Positions 1 to 11,040 of a DNA stretch of 64,000 bases are shown piece after piece. The position numbers were made by a program, and so were the translations under genes. The notes under the pieces are model-generated. The model searched no databases, was not told the origin of the DNA, and worked only from the letters and a program-made list of their open reading frames with translations. Every line of letters starts with the position of its first letter. The first letter of the stretch is position 1. The stretch covers positions 30,738,497-30,802,496 of the forward strand of contig NC_080670.1 in assembly GCF_030247195.1 (NCBI RefSeq), given 5' to 3'. Origin of the DNA: Topomyia yanbarensis. Lineage: Eukaryota; Arthropoda; Insecta; Diptera; Culicidae.

Positions 1-123
1 AAATAATTGTCTTTCGTATACTTGAAACGCGGATGTTTGCAACAGCAACTTTAACATCTTGAATCGGAATGTTCTCATTCTGAATCCTAAATCAATGCAC
101 AATGGTCCAGTATGTTTTTTCTT

Positions 124-268
124 GTTTTTAGGGTCATTCGCCTCTTTGTCGGGTTAGAGAAACCTTTTTAGAAAAATCTCTAGCCCTATGTGCGGGGTTG
201 GGAATTGAACCCAGGTGATCTGCGTACAAGGCAATCGATTTACCAACTACACTATCTCCACCCCCGGT
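124..268 (-). repeat. tRNA-derived SINE copy
   Basis: Read on the minus strand this begins with a tRNA-like head: a GGGGGTGG-type start, a box A-like stretch around 244-256 and a box B-like GGGTTCAATTCCC around 207-219. A tail follows in which a TAGAGATTT / AAACCTCTAA-type inverted pair can fold. The second copy at 58140-58267 has the same order of head, GCACATAGGG linker and hairpin tail, which defines it as one family. Box B is slightly degraded here (A in place of G), so this copy is probably old. The named family (a Feilai-like mosquito SINE is possible) cannot be fixed by eye. Confidence 0.6.
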
Positions 269-421
269 CCAGTATGTAAATTTAGCAGGAATTTTAACTT
301 TTTGCTTGAACTAAAATGTTTAGGAAAGTTGTTGTACTCTGTAAGCCTCCCCCCCCCCTTTCGTTCAAACAGAAGCTAGGGTGGTTCTAATTGTAGCAAG
401 TGCTAAAATTGAGATGAAATT

Positions 422-2195
422 CTTCTTTATTTGTTTGTTTATTTGTTGTACCGTCACCAACAGACCGCTTGGCCCTAATGGTGGTTACTTAAACTAATTA
501 CATTTCAGAATACGCATTATTTTAGTTTTTATCGAATTCCTTGTCAGGTTGAAGTCAAACGCCGTCGCCACACTGTTAAACACACGCTGGAGTCCGGTAA
601 CAGCGCTCTGGCGCCCATAGTTAGTTCTCCTGAACGGGACTCGCAGAAGAGAGTTATTGCGCAGAGCTCGAACGCGAGCTTGAAGATCGAGGCGTCCGAG
701 GATTGTAGGGCAATCCACCCTGGCAGACAGTAAGTTCGAGACGAACAGGGCTCGAGAGCAGTCCCTCCGGATGCTTAGAGTATCGAGCTGTATTAACTGA
801 CAACGGTTTTCGTAGCTCGGCAGCTGAAATCTGTCTTGCCAAGGAAGATGTCGGAGTGCAAAGCGTATGAACCGGCGTTGGACGGCCTCGATTCTGTCGA
901 CACCGTTCTGGTAGTAAGCGTTCCAAACAGCAGAACAATATTCCAGTGTTGAGCGAACCAGCGCGCAATAGAGAGATTTTAAACAGTATACGTCCTTAAA
1001 GTTTTTCGCTATTCGGAATATGAACCCAAGCTGTCTTGAAACTTTATCCACAATGGATGATGTATGTGATTTGAACGTTAGTGCCGAATCCATGATGACT
1101 CCGAGATCCTTGACGTTAGAGTGTCTTGGAATACTCGAGTCGAAGAGATGGTAGTTAAACTGAATCGGATGGCGTTTCCGCGTGAACGTAACGATTGAGC
1201 ATTTGCTCGGGTTTAAAACCATTCTGTTTAGATCACACCACGTACTAAAGCTGTCCAGTTCCCGAAGCTCGGCATCGGTTTTATCCCGTATTCGTTGAAA
1301 AATTTTCATGTCGTCGGCAAAAGAAAGGCGGGGTCCTTGTAATTTGATGTTGACGTCATTAAAGTAGAGGAGGAATATCACTGGACCGAGATGGCTTCCT
1401 TGTGGGATGCCGGATGTAGCGAAGAATGGTGTAGATAGACAGTCCTTAATGCTGATTTGGAGTTGCCTTCCATCGAGGAAGGAACGCAGCGCAGTAGTTG
1501 TCCATGAATACCGAGTTTGTCCAGCTCCGATATTGCGATATCATGATTGATTTTGTCGAAGGCCGCAGATAAATCCATGTAAATAGCATCGGTTTGCAAT
1601 CCGTCAGCGAATCCATCGAGTACATATGTTGTGAAGGAGAGCAGGTTAGTCGTTGGCGATCGTTTAGGCGTAAAGCCGTGTTGATCGTCTGCAATGTAGT
1701 GTTTGCAGTGAAAGAAAAGAGGGTCTAAGACAACCAGCTCGAATAGTTTTGATACTGCACTTAAACACGAGATTCCCCGATAATTGTCAATGTTCGATTT
1801 GTTTCCTTTTTTGTGAACTGGAAACATGTGCGCTGCTTTCCAGCAGGAAGGGAATGTTCCAGTATTGAGTGATAGCACAAAGACTCGCCGAAGTTGTTCA
1901 AGAAGCCCGCTGATGCACTTTTTGACAAAAATCGAGGGAACGCCATCTGGGCCCGGGGAACTAGATGCTTTCAGCTTGGAATTTGCTGCAAGAATGGCAG
2001 CATTATCGACAAAAATTCGGTTTATGGTTCGGCCTAGAGAAGGAGTTAGATTTGAAGCAGCAGCGACTTGTTGTGGGGAAAGGGTCTCGTCGGAAAAAAC
2101 GCTTGAAAATTTGTCGGAAAACAATTGGCAAATTTCCTTAGTGTCGGCGCCTACCCGTTCAATACGATTAATGTGGACGGTGTGATACGGTGCCC
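422..2195 (-). pseudogene. non-LTR retrotransposon, reverse transcriptase and C-terminal part of ORF2 (Jockey/CR1-like, no RNase H)
   Basis: On the minus strand two overlapping frames encode reverse transcriptase. The upstream one (about 2180-1490) has SSPGPDGVP, HKKGNKSNIDNYRGIS, QHGFTPKRS and the motif A block YMDLSAAFDKINHD. The downstream one (about 1495-494) has IPQGSHLGP, FADD (catalytic box) and VKDLGVIMDS, then a roughly 200-residue tail without RNase H ending at 494. A one-base shift near 1490 separates them, so this is a dead copy. An A-rich tail with AAATAAAC-like repeats lies at 422-445 and marks the 3' end. The 5' part, including the endonuclease, is missing. The lack of RNase H and the FADD box suggest the Jockey/CR1 group; the exact family is unknown. 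Confidence 0.85.
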
Positions 2196-2204
2196 AAATA
2201 GTAA

Positions 2205-2810
2205 CTCCCTATTATAAAATACTGCGTACCAGTGCGATGTATAGAGATTTTAGACGATAAACATCATTGAAATGACGAGTGTTGCATTTTCCATGCGAAT
2301 AGTTAGCTATGACGGAAGAAACATGTGCGGAAAACCATAGTTTAAGGTTAAGTGTGATAACTAGATCCTTGACGGATGTGACTCGTTCTACAAGAGCAGA
2401 ACACATCAAGTATTCAAAAACAATCAGCGATTGTACTCGTGCGATAATGATTATATTGCATTTCTGAACGTTGTCATGGTTGTTGTAACACTATACATTT
2501 TCAGACCAGCTGCATCGTTCACGAAGAGCGCTAAGAGAAGAGGTCCGAGATAACTTCCTTGAGGTACGCCCGATGTAATGTGGAATGAATCTGAAAATCC
2601 ACTGCGCTTTAGTTTTTCCACAGCTGGATTGATGAGGAACACGATCAAAAGCTTTTGAAAAATCTATACATACACCGCATCGAGCTGTTGGTTTTTTTCT
2701 ACTTTATCAATTAGCGTCGACACGTGGTTCATCAGACTAGTAGTTGTCGAGCGCTTTCTTACAAACAATATAGTATTCCGAACTGATGATGTTTTACTGC
2801 GGGAAAGATA
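2205..2810 (-). pseudogene. second reverse-transcriptase fragment, 3'-truncated
   Basis: Minus-strand translation in several frames gives, from right to left, FGILFVRKRSTTTSL, a motif A relic (DFSKAFDR after a shift), SGVPQGSYLGPLLLALFVND, VKDL and NDVYRLKSLYIALVRS. These line up with the same blocks of the copy at 422-2195, but the amino acids differ enough that it is a separate, older copy or a different family. It stops at ALVRS, just where the neighbouring copy begins, so its own 3' end is missing. Frameshifts and stops show it is non-functional. Confidence 0.7.
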
Positions 2811-2824
2811 ACATCTAACAACAT

Positions 2825-3135
2825 AATCTCGAAAATTAGAGCTTAGAATTAAAGTCGTTGAAGTACAGCCGAAAAATCAAAGGGCCGAGAGGGTTACCTT
2901 GAGGAATAACTGATGAAACCAACCACTCTCAGTATACACAAACACTTATCTTGACGGCTAGACGACGATTTCTGACATTCATTGGAGAACATTAGTACCA
3001 TAGCCAAGCCTATCCAATTTTTCTACTGCAATATCGTGATGAATCTTTTCGAAAGCAGTTGAAATGTCCGCATAGATTACGTCTGAAGATTCGTAGATGT
3101 TGATCGTTTCCGTTTAAATGCATGTTGAGTCTTGG
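2825..3135 (-). pseudogene. third reverse-transcriptase fragment
   Basis: A further minus-strand RT relic. It contains a motif A block readable as YADISTAFEKIHHDIAV near 3040-3080 and a motif B block IPQGNPLGPLIFRLYFND near 2845-2905. It ends abruptly at 2825, where the second fragment starts, so it is also 3'-truncated. No open frame longer than a few dozen codons remains. Confidence 0.65.
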
Positions 3136-3957
3136 TGATGTGCTTTTTTTTATTTGATAAGGCACGTTGCGTTAGCTTAAAGGTGCCAATTTTGTTTTGT
3201 TTTACATTTCAAACTGCTTAAAACTAGGGGATTACATATTGATTTTTTTTTAAAATGAAACTAATGCGATTTTATAGCTATCTTATATATCTACAGAAGG
3301 GGATAATATTATTTTCGTAAGATTAAGGGGGTCATTTAGTTTTTGTGGCAATATGGTTTGACATTTTTATCAGTGAGATTATTGGAGCAAATAACGTTTA
3401 ACTAAGGGGGACAATTTTTCACGACTATCTTAAAAGTAGGAATAACTAGAGGGCATGATTGAATTTTGTAAAGATTCGTAATTATAGTTATTTTTGTGGG
3501 TAGTAGAGTTGGGCATTTTAAACGAGATTATATAATATAATAGTTAAAACTAGAAGAGACAAGAAGAGCTAAATGCTTCGTGATGATATTGGAGGGGGGG
3601 GGGGGGGTAGGGGTGTTACTTTTGGGTATAAGAGTCAGTGGAGGGAGGGTAGACAAAGATGGCAGGGAGAGAAAATTATTTCAGTTTCAGGCATCGTGAG
3701 ATCAACGGATAGATTACAAACTCGGGTGGCCTTCATCAGGGGAATCATGTACTGGGACGCCGGGTGGTCCTCCTCAAGATGGCAGGGGTTTTTCCAGACG
3801 ATTTCGTAGTACGGCTCAGATGTGGATCGGCTACATTTCGAGTTAAGCGTGTTATGTTCGTGCCGTAGGTCCCGTGTTTGTTGGCTCATTCGATACAGAT
3901 GCTTTGATACAGGTGAAAGAGGGTTCTGAGAATGATAAGGAAAATAAGAAGGGGCAG

Positions 3958-6900
3958 TTAGACTTGTATATTGATGGTTTTCACAAAGGTGTATATAAGG
4001 GACATATAGAGGACATCGCGGCTTGCCAGCACATCTCGAACCGGGACGTCGGTTGGTCTTCCTCGGGCCCGCAGGGTATCCATTAGCCGAGACCTGGCGG
4101 AACTGTACTCGGTGCACGCCCAGACAATGTGCTCGATGTCGTGATAGCCGTCGCCACAAGCGCAGATACCACTATCCACGAGCCCAATACGCCGGAGATG
4201 TGCATCCAGCGTGTAATGGTTTGCCATGAGTCAGGACATCACACGAATGAAGTCACGACCCACATCCATCCCCTTGAACCAAGGTTTCGTCGATACCTTA
4301 GGGATTATCGAATGTAGCCACCTTCCCAGCTCCCCACTGCTCCACGAAGTTTGCCAACTTTCGAGGGTTCTCTGATGAGTAATACTGAAAAATTCGCTGA
4401 AGCAAATTGGTCTTTCGTAAACGTCTCCTTCTAAGGCACCCACCTTAGCTAAGGAGTCTGCCTGCTCATTGCCCGGAATGGAGCAATGAGAAGGGACCCA
4501 TACCAAGGTAATCTGGAACGAGTTGTCAGATAAAGCACTCAGTAGCTCCCGTATTTTCCCCAAAAAATACGAGGAGTGCTTTCCATGTTTTATCGAGCGA
4601 ATAGCGTCAATGGAACTGAGGCTATCCGAAACGATGAAGTAATGGCCTGCGGGTAATGTTTCAATGACTCCAAGGGTATACTGAATGGCAGCTAGTTCTG
4701 CGGCGTAAACTGAAGCAGGTTCACTGAGTTTGTAGGAGGCGGTGAACTTTTGATTGAAAATACCGAAGCCAGTGGAACCTTCGAGGTTTGATCCGTCAGT
4801 ATAAAACATTTTAGAACAGTCGACTTCTCGGAATTTATTATAAAAAATGTTTGGAACCACTTGTGGGCGTATGTGGTCCGGAATTCCACTAATCTCGTCT
4901 TTCATGGATGTGTCGAAGAAAACAGTAGATTCAGAAGTATTTATGAAATGCACACGGTTGGGATTGTAAGAAGAAGGGTTAATATTCTGCGCCATGTAGT
5001 CAAAGTACAGGGACATGAAACGGGTCTGAGAATTGAGCTCAACAAGCCTTTCGAAATTTTCAATCACGACCGGGTTCAAGATATCGCATCGAATGAGCAA
5101 TCGATATGAGAGTTCCCAAAATCGATTTTTCAACGGGATAAGGCCCGACAGCACTTCGAGACTCATCGTATGGGTCGACTGCATGTACCCTAAGGCGATA
5201 CGCAAACAACGATACTGAATTCTTTCGAGTTTGATGAAATGTATGTTCGCGGCGGACCGAAAGCAGAAGCATCCGTATTCCATTACCGACAGTATCGTTG
5301 TTTGATACAACCTAATTAGGTCTCCTGGGTGGGCACCCCACCATGTTCCGGTTATTGTACGAAGAAAGTTGATCCTTTGTTGGCATTTCTGTTTCAGATA
5401 CCGAATATGGCATCCCCAAGTACCTTTCGAGTCGAACCAGACCCCTAGATATTTTACTGTGAAGACCTGAGCGATAGTTTGACCCATTAATAGAAGCTGT
5501 AGTTGTGCTGGTTCACGCTTCCTTGAAAATACAACTAGCTCAGTTTTCTCCGTGGAGAATTCGATACCCAGCTTAATAGCCCAAGTAGACAAATTGTCCA
5601 AGGTATTCTGTAATGGTCCTTGTAGATTGACAGCTTTGGGTCCCGTAACAGACACCACGCCATCGTCTGCAAGTTGCCTTAACGTGCAGGAATTGTCAAG
5701 ACATTCATCAATGTCGTTGACGTAGAAATTGTATAACAGGGGGCTTAGACATGAGCCCTGGGGAAGGCCCATGTAGCTAAATCGTGATGTCGATAAGTCA
5801 CCATGCGAAAAATGCATGTGCTTTTCCGACAACAAGTGCTGGTGCAGCTTCTCTGAAAGAATGTTGATCGAAACTGAATCAAAAGCCCCCTTAATATCTA
5901 GGAACACTGATGCCATCTGCTCTTTGCTAGCATAGGCCATTTGAATTTCAGTTGAGAGCAACGCAAGACAATCGTTCGTCCCTTTGCCTTTGCGAAAGCC
6001 AAATTGTGTATCTGACAGTAAGCCATTTGCTTCGACCCAATTGTCGAGGCGGGATAGGATCATTTTCTCGAACAACTTCCGGATACAGGATAGCATTGCG
6101 ATCGGACGGTACGAATTGTGGTCGGAGGCTGGTTTTCCTGGTTTTTGGATGGCGATGACCTTCACTTGTCTCCAATCGAGTGGGACAATGTTAGCCTCGA
6201 GAAACTTATTAAATAAGTTCAACAAGCGTCTCTTGGCAGAGTCAGGCAGATTCTTCAACAAGTTGAATTTGATTCTGTCTGGCCCCGGAGCTTTATTGTT
6301 ACACGACAAGAGAGCAAGTGAGAACTCCACCATCGAAAAAGGTGTTTCGTTCGCGCTATCGTGAGGAGACGCGGCGCGGTAAATCTTCTGTGCCGGGGCG
6401 GAATCCGGACAAACCTTCTTGGCGAAATCGAATATCCAACGGTTTGAATATTCTGCACTCTCGTTAGTACTGTTTCGGTTTCGCAAACGCCGGGCCGTGC
6501 CCCAAAGAGTGCTCATCGATGTTTCTCTCGTTAGTCCGTCAACGAACCGGCGCCAGTAAATACGTTTCTTGGCTTTCATCAAACTCTTCATTCGCGTTTC
6601 TAACGTCGCATATTGTCGATAGCTAGCGGGTAACCCGTCGTCCCGGAAGGTCTTATACGCGGCGGCCTTCTCCGCGTACACGTATGAGCACTCTTTGTCC
6701 CACCACGGATTAGGAGAGCGTTTTTGTATGTTCGCGCCGGATACTGGCTTAGTCTGAGCTTGATTCGCGCTGTCGAGAATCAAGCCAGCCAAAAAGCTGT
6801 ACTCTTCCTCCGGAGGAAGTTCTTGGGTAGATTCGATGTTGTCGGATATCGCGGCAGCATAGCTCTTCCAATCGATATTTCGTGTGAGGTCATACGAAAT

Positions 6901-7315
6901 ATTGATTGATTTCAATGGCCTTGAACCGTTATTGATTGAGACTACAATCGGCAGATGGTCGCTGCCGTGGGGATCAGGAATTACCTTCCACGTGCAATTT
7001 AACCGCAGCGTTGTTGAGCAAAGGGACAAGTCTAAGGCGCTCGGGCGAGGGAAGGTTAGTTCTGTAGAAGGAATAGCACTTTTTGATCCCCAAAAGCACT
7101 CCTCCATAGGGGGTGTCTCGATCCAGGCGAATAACATTAAAGTCGTGGAAGTTGAGATCTATGTCGGAAGTTAATCAAGTTTCACATAATGCAAATGCAT
7201 CGCAACTCAAATTATTTATTAAAATTTTGAAGGAATCGATTTTCGGGATGATACTTCTGCAATTCCACTGTAGAACAGTGATCAAATCCGTGACCTCGTT
7301 CGATGAGTTAGCCAT
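3958..7315 (-). pseudogene. ORF2 of LINE copy 1: endonuclease remnant, reverse transcriptase, RNase H
   Basis: The start is the ATG at 7313-7315, which overlaps the ORF1 stop. The longest open block (7137-4231, 968 codons) carries reverse transcriptase with FLDIKGAFDSV (motif A), MGLPQGSCLSPLL (motif B) and RQLADDG (catalytic box with Leu in place of the usual Tyr/Phe). It also carries RNase H with TDGS, AAELAAIQ, SDSLSS and NEQADSLAK. After a CGA-to-TGA stop at 4231-4233 the frame continues 4230-3958 with the C-terminal CACGDGYHDIEH zinc-binding-like motif. A deletion removes most of the endonuclease core and shifts the frame, and W37 is TGA (7175-7177). The RT also lacks 12 residues between motifs A and B that the other copy has. 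Confidence 0.9.
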
Positions 7316-8195
7316 CGAAGGATACAATCGCTGGGAGGAGGGGCCATTTAGCAGTCAACTGCTTCAAAAATGTTCTCACTGTAGGGAGAAAAGCTAACAT
7401 AAGACTTTTAATAGGATCAGTAATATTGAAAGTTTTTATTATCCAGTCCACTATGTCCGAGAGTTTTATAATTCCAGTGCTGTGATTACTCTCGAACTGA
7501 AACAAAGGAACACTTGGGATTTTTGATGTTCCTGGAAGTGCTGGGAACTCCGTCTCTGAGCTTAATCCTCCGAGACCAGGAGCTAATTGCTTCGGTTTGG
7601 TTGCAACACTTTTAATACATGTCACTTTCGGAGCCCCGTCAAGGGACACCTTCTGGCCTTTACAAGGAACTTTACGAGAGGAAATGTTCCTCCTCTTCCT
7701 ATAAATTCTAGGCACCCTAGTAGATGTTCCCTCTTGTGGGTTACCAACCTCGCCCTCGTCAGGAGGCAAGTGAGTATAGATGTTTGCTGAGGATGGTAAC
7801 GTAGCATTCTTTAACATTTCTGCGAAAGAATGTTTGGATCTTCCCGCAAGGGAACGTTTCAGTTTATCCCCACGTAGTTTGTACGCGGGACATGCCGAGA
7901 TATCATGCAGACTCTCCGCACAGTAAGGACACTTTTCGGCTTGCTTGCTGCACGAATCATCTAGATGATTCTCCCCGCATTCTCCACAGCGGGCCTTATT
8001 GCTACAATGGGTGGCTGTGTGACCCAGTTGTTTACACTTTGTGCAATTCATGACCCGCGGCACAAACAGACGCACAGGCAGACGAAATTTGGCAAAGCGG
8101 TACCAGCGAAGGTCACCCGATAAGAGTTTGATTGGGGGTACGTTTTTGAACCATCCCCCGCAACTACTACTGAGTGCAAACGTTTGCACGCCGTG
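7308..8195 (-). pseudogene. ORF1 (gag-like) of LINE copy 1, C-terminal part
   Basis: This encodes the nucleic-acid-binding half of a LINE gag-like protein. Three zinc knuckles follow each other: CTKCKQLGHTATHC, CGECGENHLDDSC and CPYCAESLHDISAC. A basic, Ser/Pro-rich region and a C-terminal segment ending VSFDG come next. The frame stop overlaps the ATG of ORF2. Compared with the copy at 48850-50163 the N-terminal half is missing and 19 bases are lost near 8087, which shifts the frame just upstream of the knuckles. The protein would coat the LINE RNA. Confidence 0.88.
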
Positions 8196-8448
8196 AAGGT
8201 GAATATATTACGCCGAAGAACAGAGCTAAGAAGACCGAAAAAACGGTGAGTTATCCCAAAGAGAAAGCAGTTTCGTAGGAAGCACAAGAGATGGCGGTTT
8301 TCAAAATCCGCATGTTCAGAGGAAAGCGAAAGGGAGACTTTTTTTGGGTTTCGAATTCATCTCATCAGTAACTAGAACAAACTTGAAGCCAATTTACATA
8401 ATATATGTATATCTAAGTACTACTCCCCAAATGAGCCCCAGTTAAACT

Positions 8449-8658
8449 AGTCACACGACATATATGACGCCTAAAGCGACTGGCAAGTCACGAATGATGT
8501 CGCGGAAAGCCAACACAGTAACTCCGATTTGCTAACGAAAAAGCGAAAACGCTTGTTTCTTTGGTTAGGGAACTAAATGCCTGGTACTATGCAATATATA
8601 CCAAGGATATCACTAGGAACTTGCCAGTTGCTTTACACGTCATATATGTCGTGTGACT
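8449..8658. repeat. MITE with about 40-bp terminal inverted repeats
   Basis: The left arm begins AGTCACACGACATATATGAC at 8449 and runs to about 8490. The right arm, about 8619-8658, is its near-perfect reverse complement. The interior (about 130 bp) has no coding capacity. No clear target duplication is seen, so the superfamily is unassigned. Confidence 0.7.
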
Positions 8659-8949
8659 GTTTGGATATATTGTCTAACTAGTGTTAATTTGGCCACTAGT
8701 CTTGATACATCGTCTAACTTGGCCCCAAGTTGGTGCTAGTTACTGACTAGATGTATTCGGAGCTCAAAAATCCAACTTAATTTAAGTTTGGCCTTGTGCC
8801 CTTAATACACAAATTGATGCAATATTACATACAAAAGGCAAACGCCCAGAGAATAATAATCTGAGGCAATTAAGAAATAGTGGTTGGCGCTTTGTCGTAG
8901 AGCATAAGGCGAAGCCGTAGGCTCCGAACGATATATCCAGGTATCTTCG

Positions 8950-9533
8950 GGTAAATATTGATTGTCGAGGTAAAGGAAGAAAAATTGACATACGCTGAAT
9001 TCCTCCGGAAAGTGAGGATCGATCCGGTAGTAAAGCAGCTAAGAGAGAATGTGATAAAACACGGCCCCATTCAGAAAAGCGAGCCACTCTTTACACTGAG
9101 AAAAGGCGTCACGGTGAAGGTGCCTATAAGATGCCCATCGAACAGTGCAAAACCGAGAAGTGGTTACAAAAGGAGACGTGCGCTGACGGAACAATGCAGA
9201 GATGCACCAATGGTAGCTCGGATAAGAAAGGCACACGGCAGTACGCAGCCAGCATCTATATGGTTTTCGACAACCATAGCTAGCAAATTACAGAAGATAG
9301 GCCAAATCAAGCAAATTGAAAAATGTTTCAATTACATGGGCTTCGATAACCCGGCGGGAAACTGCAAAGACCCGGATAGATCTGATCTGTGCAGTGCGCA
9401 CTGGAAAGGGTCACATTGCAAGAGAAGAAGCAACCGAAGTCCATACTTTGTACAATCGAAAGATCACATGACGGGAGGCTTCCTATGTTCAACGTATAAA
9501 AAGGCGATGGAAAGACAAAAGTCATGGAGGTAA
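8950..9533 (+). pseudogene. ORF1 (gag-like) fragment of an R1-clade LINE
   Basis: An open stretch of about 190 codons reads LIVEVKEEKLTYAEFLRKVR and later KCFNYMGFDNPAGNCKDPDRSDLC, with a final GGFLCSTYKKAMERQ. Order and wording fit the R1-clade gag: a helical block, then zinc knuckles with the DRSDLC signature, then a Gly-Gly..Cys..Tyr-Lys end. Several knuckle cysteines and histidines are changed (KCFNYMGF where CX2CX3GH is expected), so it is decayed. The N-terminus is missing. The frame ends at TAA 9531-9533, overlapping the ORF2 start. Confidence 0.75.
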
Positions 9534-10080
9534 CCCAATTAAATCTCAACCATTGCGACACTGCACAACAAACTGTCGTGCAGCTGACATCAGAAATTCA
9601 CTACCGAGTCGTATCAAGTTCGTATCGATAACGATAACTGGATAGCGAATACGGAGGGGATTGTGGCAATACACGTTATGAACAGATATCCCATATATGA
9701 AGTAGCTTTTAATTATTGAAGGTTTGTAATTGCCTAAATTAATCAAATTCTTATATATAATTGCTACGCATCCACTAGATGGACGATGGAGCAGTTTCAC
9801 TGGATGCTAGATGGAGTTACCGGTGAGCTGATTGGAAGAAGACATGGTAGTCATCAGAGGAGATTTTAATGCTTGTTCGCAGAACTGGCACGTAACAGTT
9901 TGATTGTCATATCCACACAGCGTTGTCTGTGTATAGGGGGTGCCATGTTCCAGGGCCACAAAGGAAGGAACAGAGTGATGCAGCCGCAGTCTTACCACCC
10001 GAACACCGTTGGCGACGCCGGGAAAGGAATTTCTAGAAAAATCGCGTTGAACGGAGGCCACGTATTGTGACATGAATCTT
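9524..10080 (+). pseudogene. ORF2 endonuclease fragment of the same R1-clade LINE
   Basis: ATG 9524-9526 overlaps the ORF1 stop by ten bases, as is usual for R1-type elements. The opening residues MEVTQLNLNHCDTAQQ match the beginning of R1-type apurinic endonucleases. After stops and shifts, WTMEQFHWMLDGV and VVIRGDFNAC appear (about 9780-9880); GDFNA is the catalytic endonuclease motif. Nothing resembling RT follows, so the copy is truncated at about 10080. It sits in the presumed first visible ELOVL intron, on the same strand as the gene. Confidence 0.7.
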
Positions 10081-10959
10081 CGGATTGCACTAGCAGGTGT
10101 ACCCGCAGATAGATCGCTATATCATGCCTCTATAGAACTATCCTGTAGATATACGGGAATTTTGATCTTATCCGTTGGTCTCGAAAGCATTGCGTAATTG
10201 GTGTTTACCGGTGGATGGAAGCAGATTGAGAAATATTTTTTTCTGAGCACAATTGAGTTTGATTCTAGATATGCTTATTAAGAGCACAGGACCCTGATCT
10301 ACAACTGGTAATCGAAATAAGTATAGTTTAAAAATCTACCATTCAAATTGAAAACTAAATGCTGGCTGTGATGCAAACTATGTCGCAGCCTTCTGAAAAG
10401 TGCTGTTACTCAGTTTTCTATAACATTTTCACAACAAATTAATTGATCCTTTTCTAGTATATTCACGAGTCACAAGCATATGAAAGATTCGCTGTAATAC
10501 ATGTTTCTCGGTGAACTTGTGACAAAAACGTCCTCAAGAGGTGATATATGTTTTGATTTCACTATTTAGATTTTTCATCTGAAAAAAATCTTGGGGAAGA
10601 GGGAAAATCGATGTTGCTATCGTTTTGGTCGTTTTAACGGTTAAAAGATCAAAATGGAGAACAGAAAAAATGTCCTATGACATCATACAGAAAATTATTT
10701 CTCCTATCAGTGATGCTTTCGATTTAAGCTATGTTAAATGTTATAAAATTTTTTTGATAGCAAGATATGTATTCACTTTGATTTTTTACTAAAGAAACGA
10801 ATTTATTCAAGATCATATACTTCACCGGCTAAAAAAATATTCCAGAGCACCGTTCAACAATACTTTATGCCAAATATGATCCCTTCCTTTGTTTCTGATT
10901 TACTCGCAAAAAAAACAACTAATTTGTAAATGTAAATTTTCTCTCTCCTATCTTTACAG
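10081..10959. other. intron sequence without recognised feature
   Basis: AT-rich DNA between the R1 fragment and the first visible ELOVL exon. It ends in a pyrimidine-rich tract and TTTACAG acceptor at 10941-10959. I see no gene, TIR or simple repeat of note. Confidence 0.6.
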
Positions 10960-11040
10960 TATTTACAAAGTGGATGGTGGGGCCACTACAGCTTCAGGTG
11001 TCAACCGGTGGACTATTCCAACAATCCCCTTGCCTTGCGG
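10960..11040 (+). CDS. ELOVL exon (visible exon 1)
   Basis: Exactly 27 codons, [12 protein letters not shown]...NPLALR, between a TTTACAG acceptor and a GTAAGT donor; phase 0 at both ends. This stretch is strongly conserved just ahead of the KXXEXXDT motif in ELO proteins. Confidence 0.95.

Larger units (their letters stand above)
3147..8195 (-). mobile_element. I/LOA-clade non-LTR retrotransposon, 5'-truncated copy (copy 1)
   Basis: This is a 5-kb LINE on the minus strand, closely matching the near-full-length copy at 48515-54699. It keeps the 3' UTR (3147-3957), ORF2 (3958-7315) and the C-terminal part of ORF1 (7308-about 8195). The poly-T at 3147-3155 is the A-tail read on this strand, with ATTTGATAAGG just inside it. 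The 5' UTR and roughly 140 codons of ORF1 are missing. Visible damage includes a 19-base deletion in ORF1 near 8087, a deletion of about 293 bases in the endonuclease near 7055, a 36-base in-frame deletion in the RT near 5832, and nonsense codons at 7175-7177 and 4231-4233. It is non-autonomous. Confidence 0.92.

Noticed and set aside
4861..5272. Plus-strand and alternate-frame ORFs across the I-clade LINEs (also 50297-53108)
   Set aside because: They mirror the real ORF2 in other frames and recur identically in both LINE copies.
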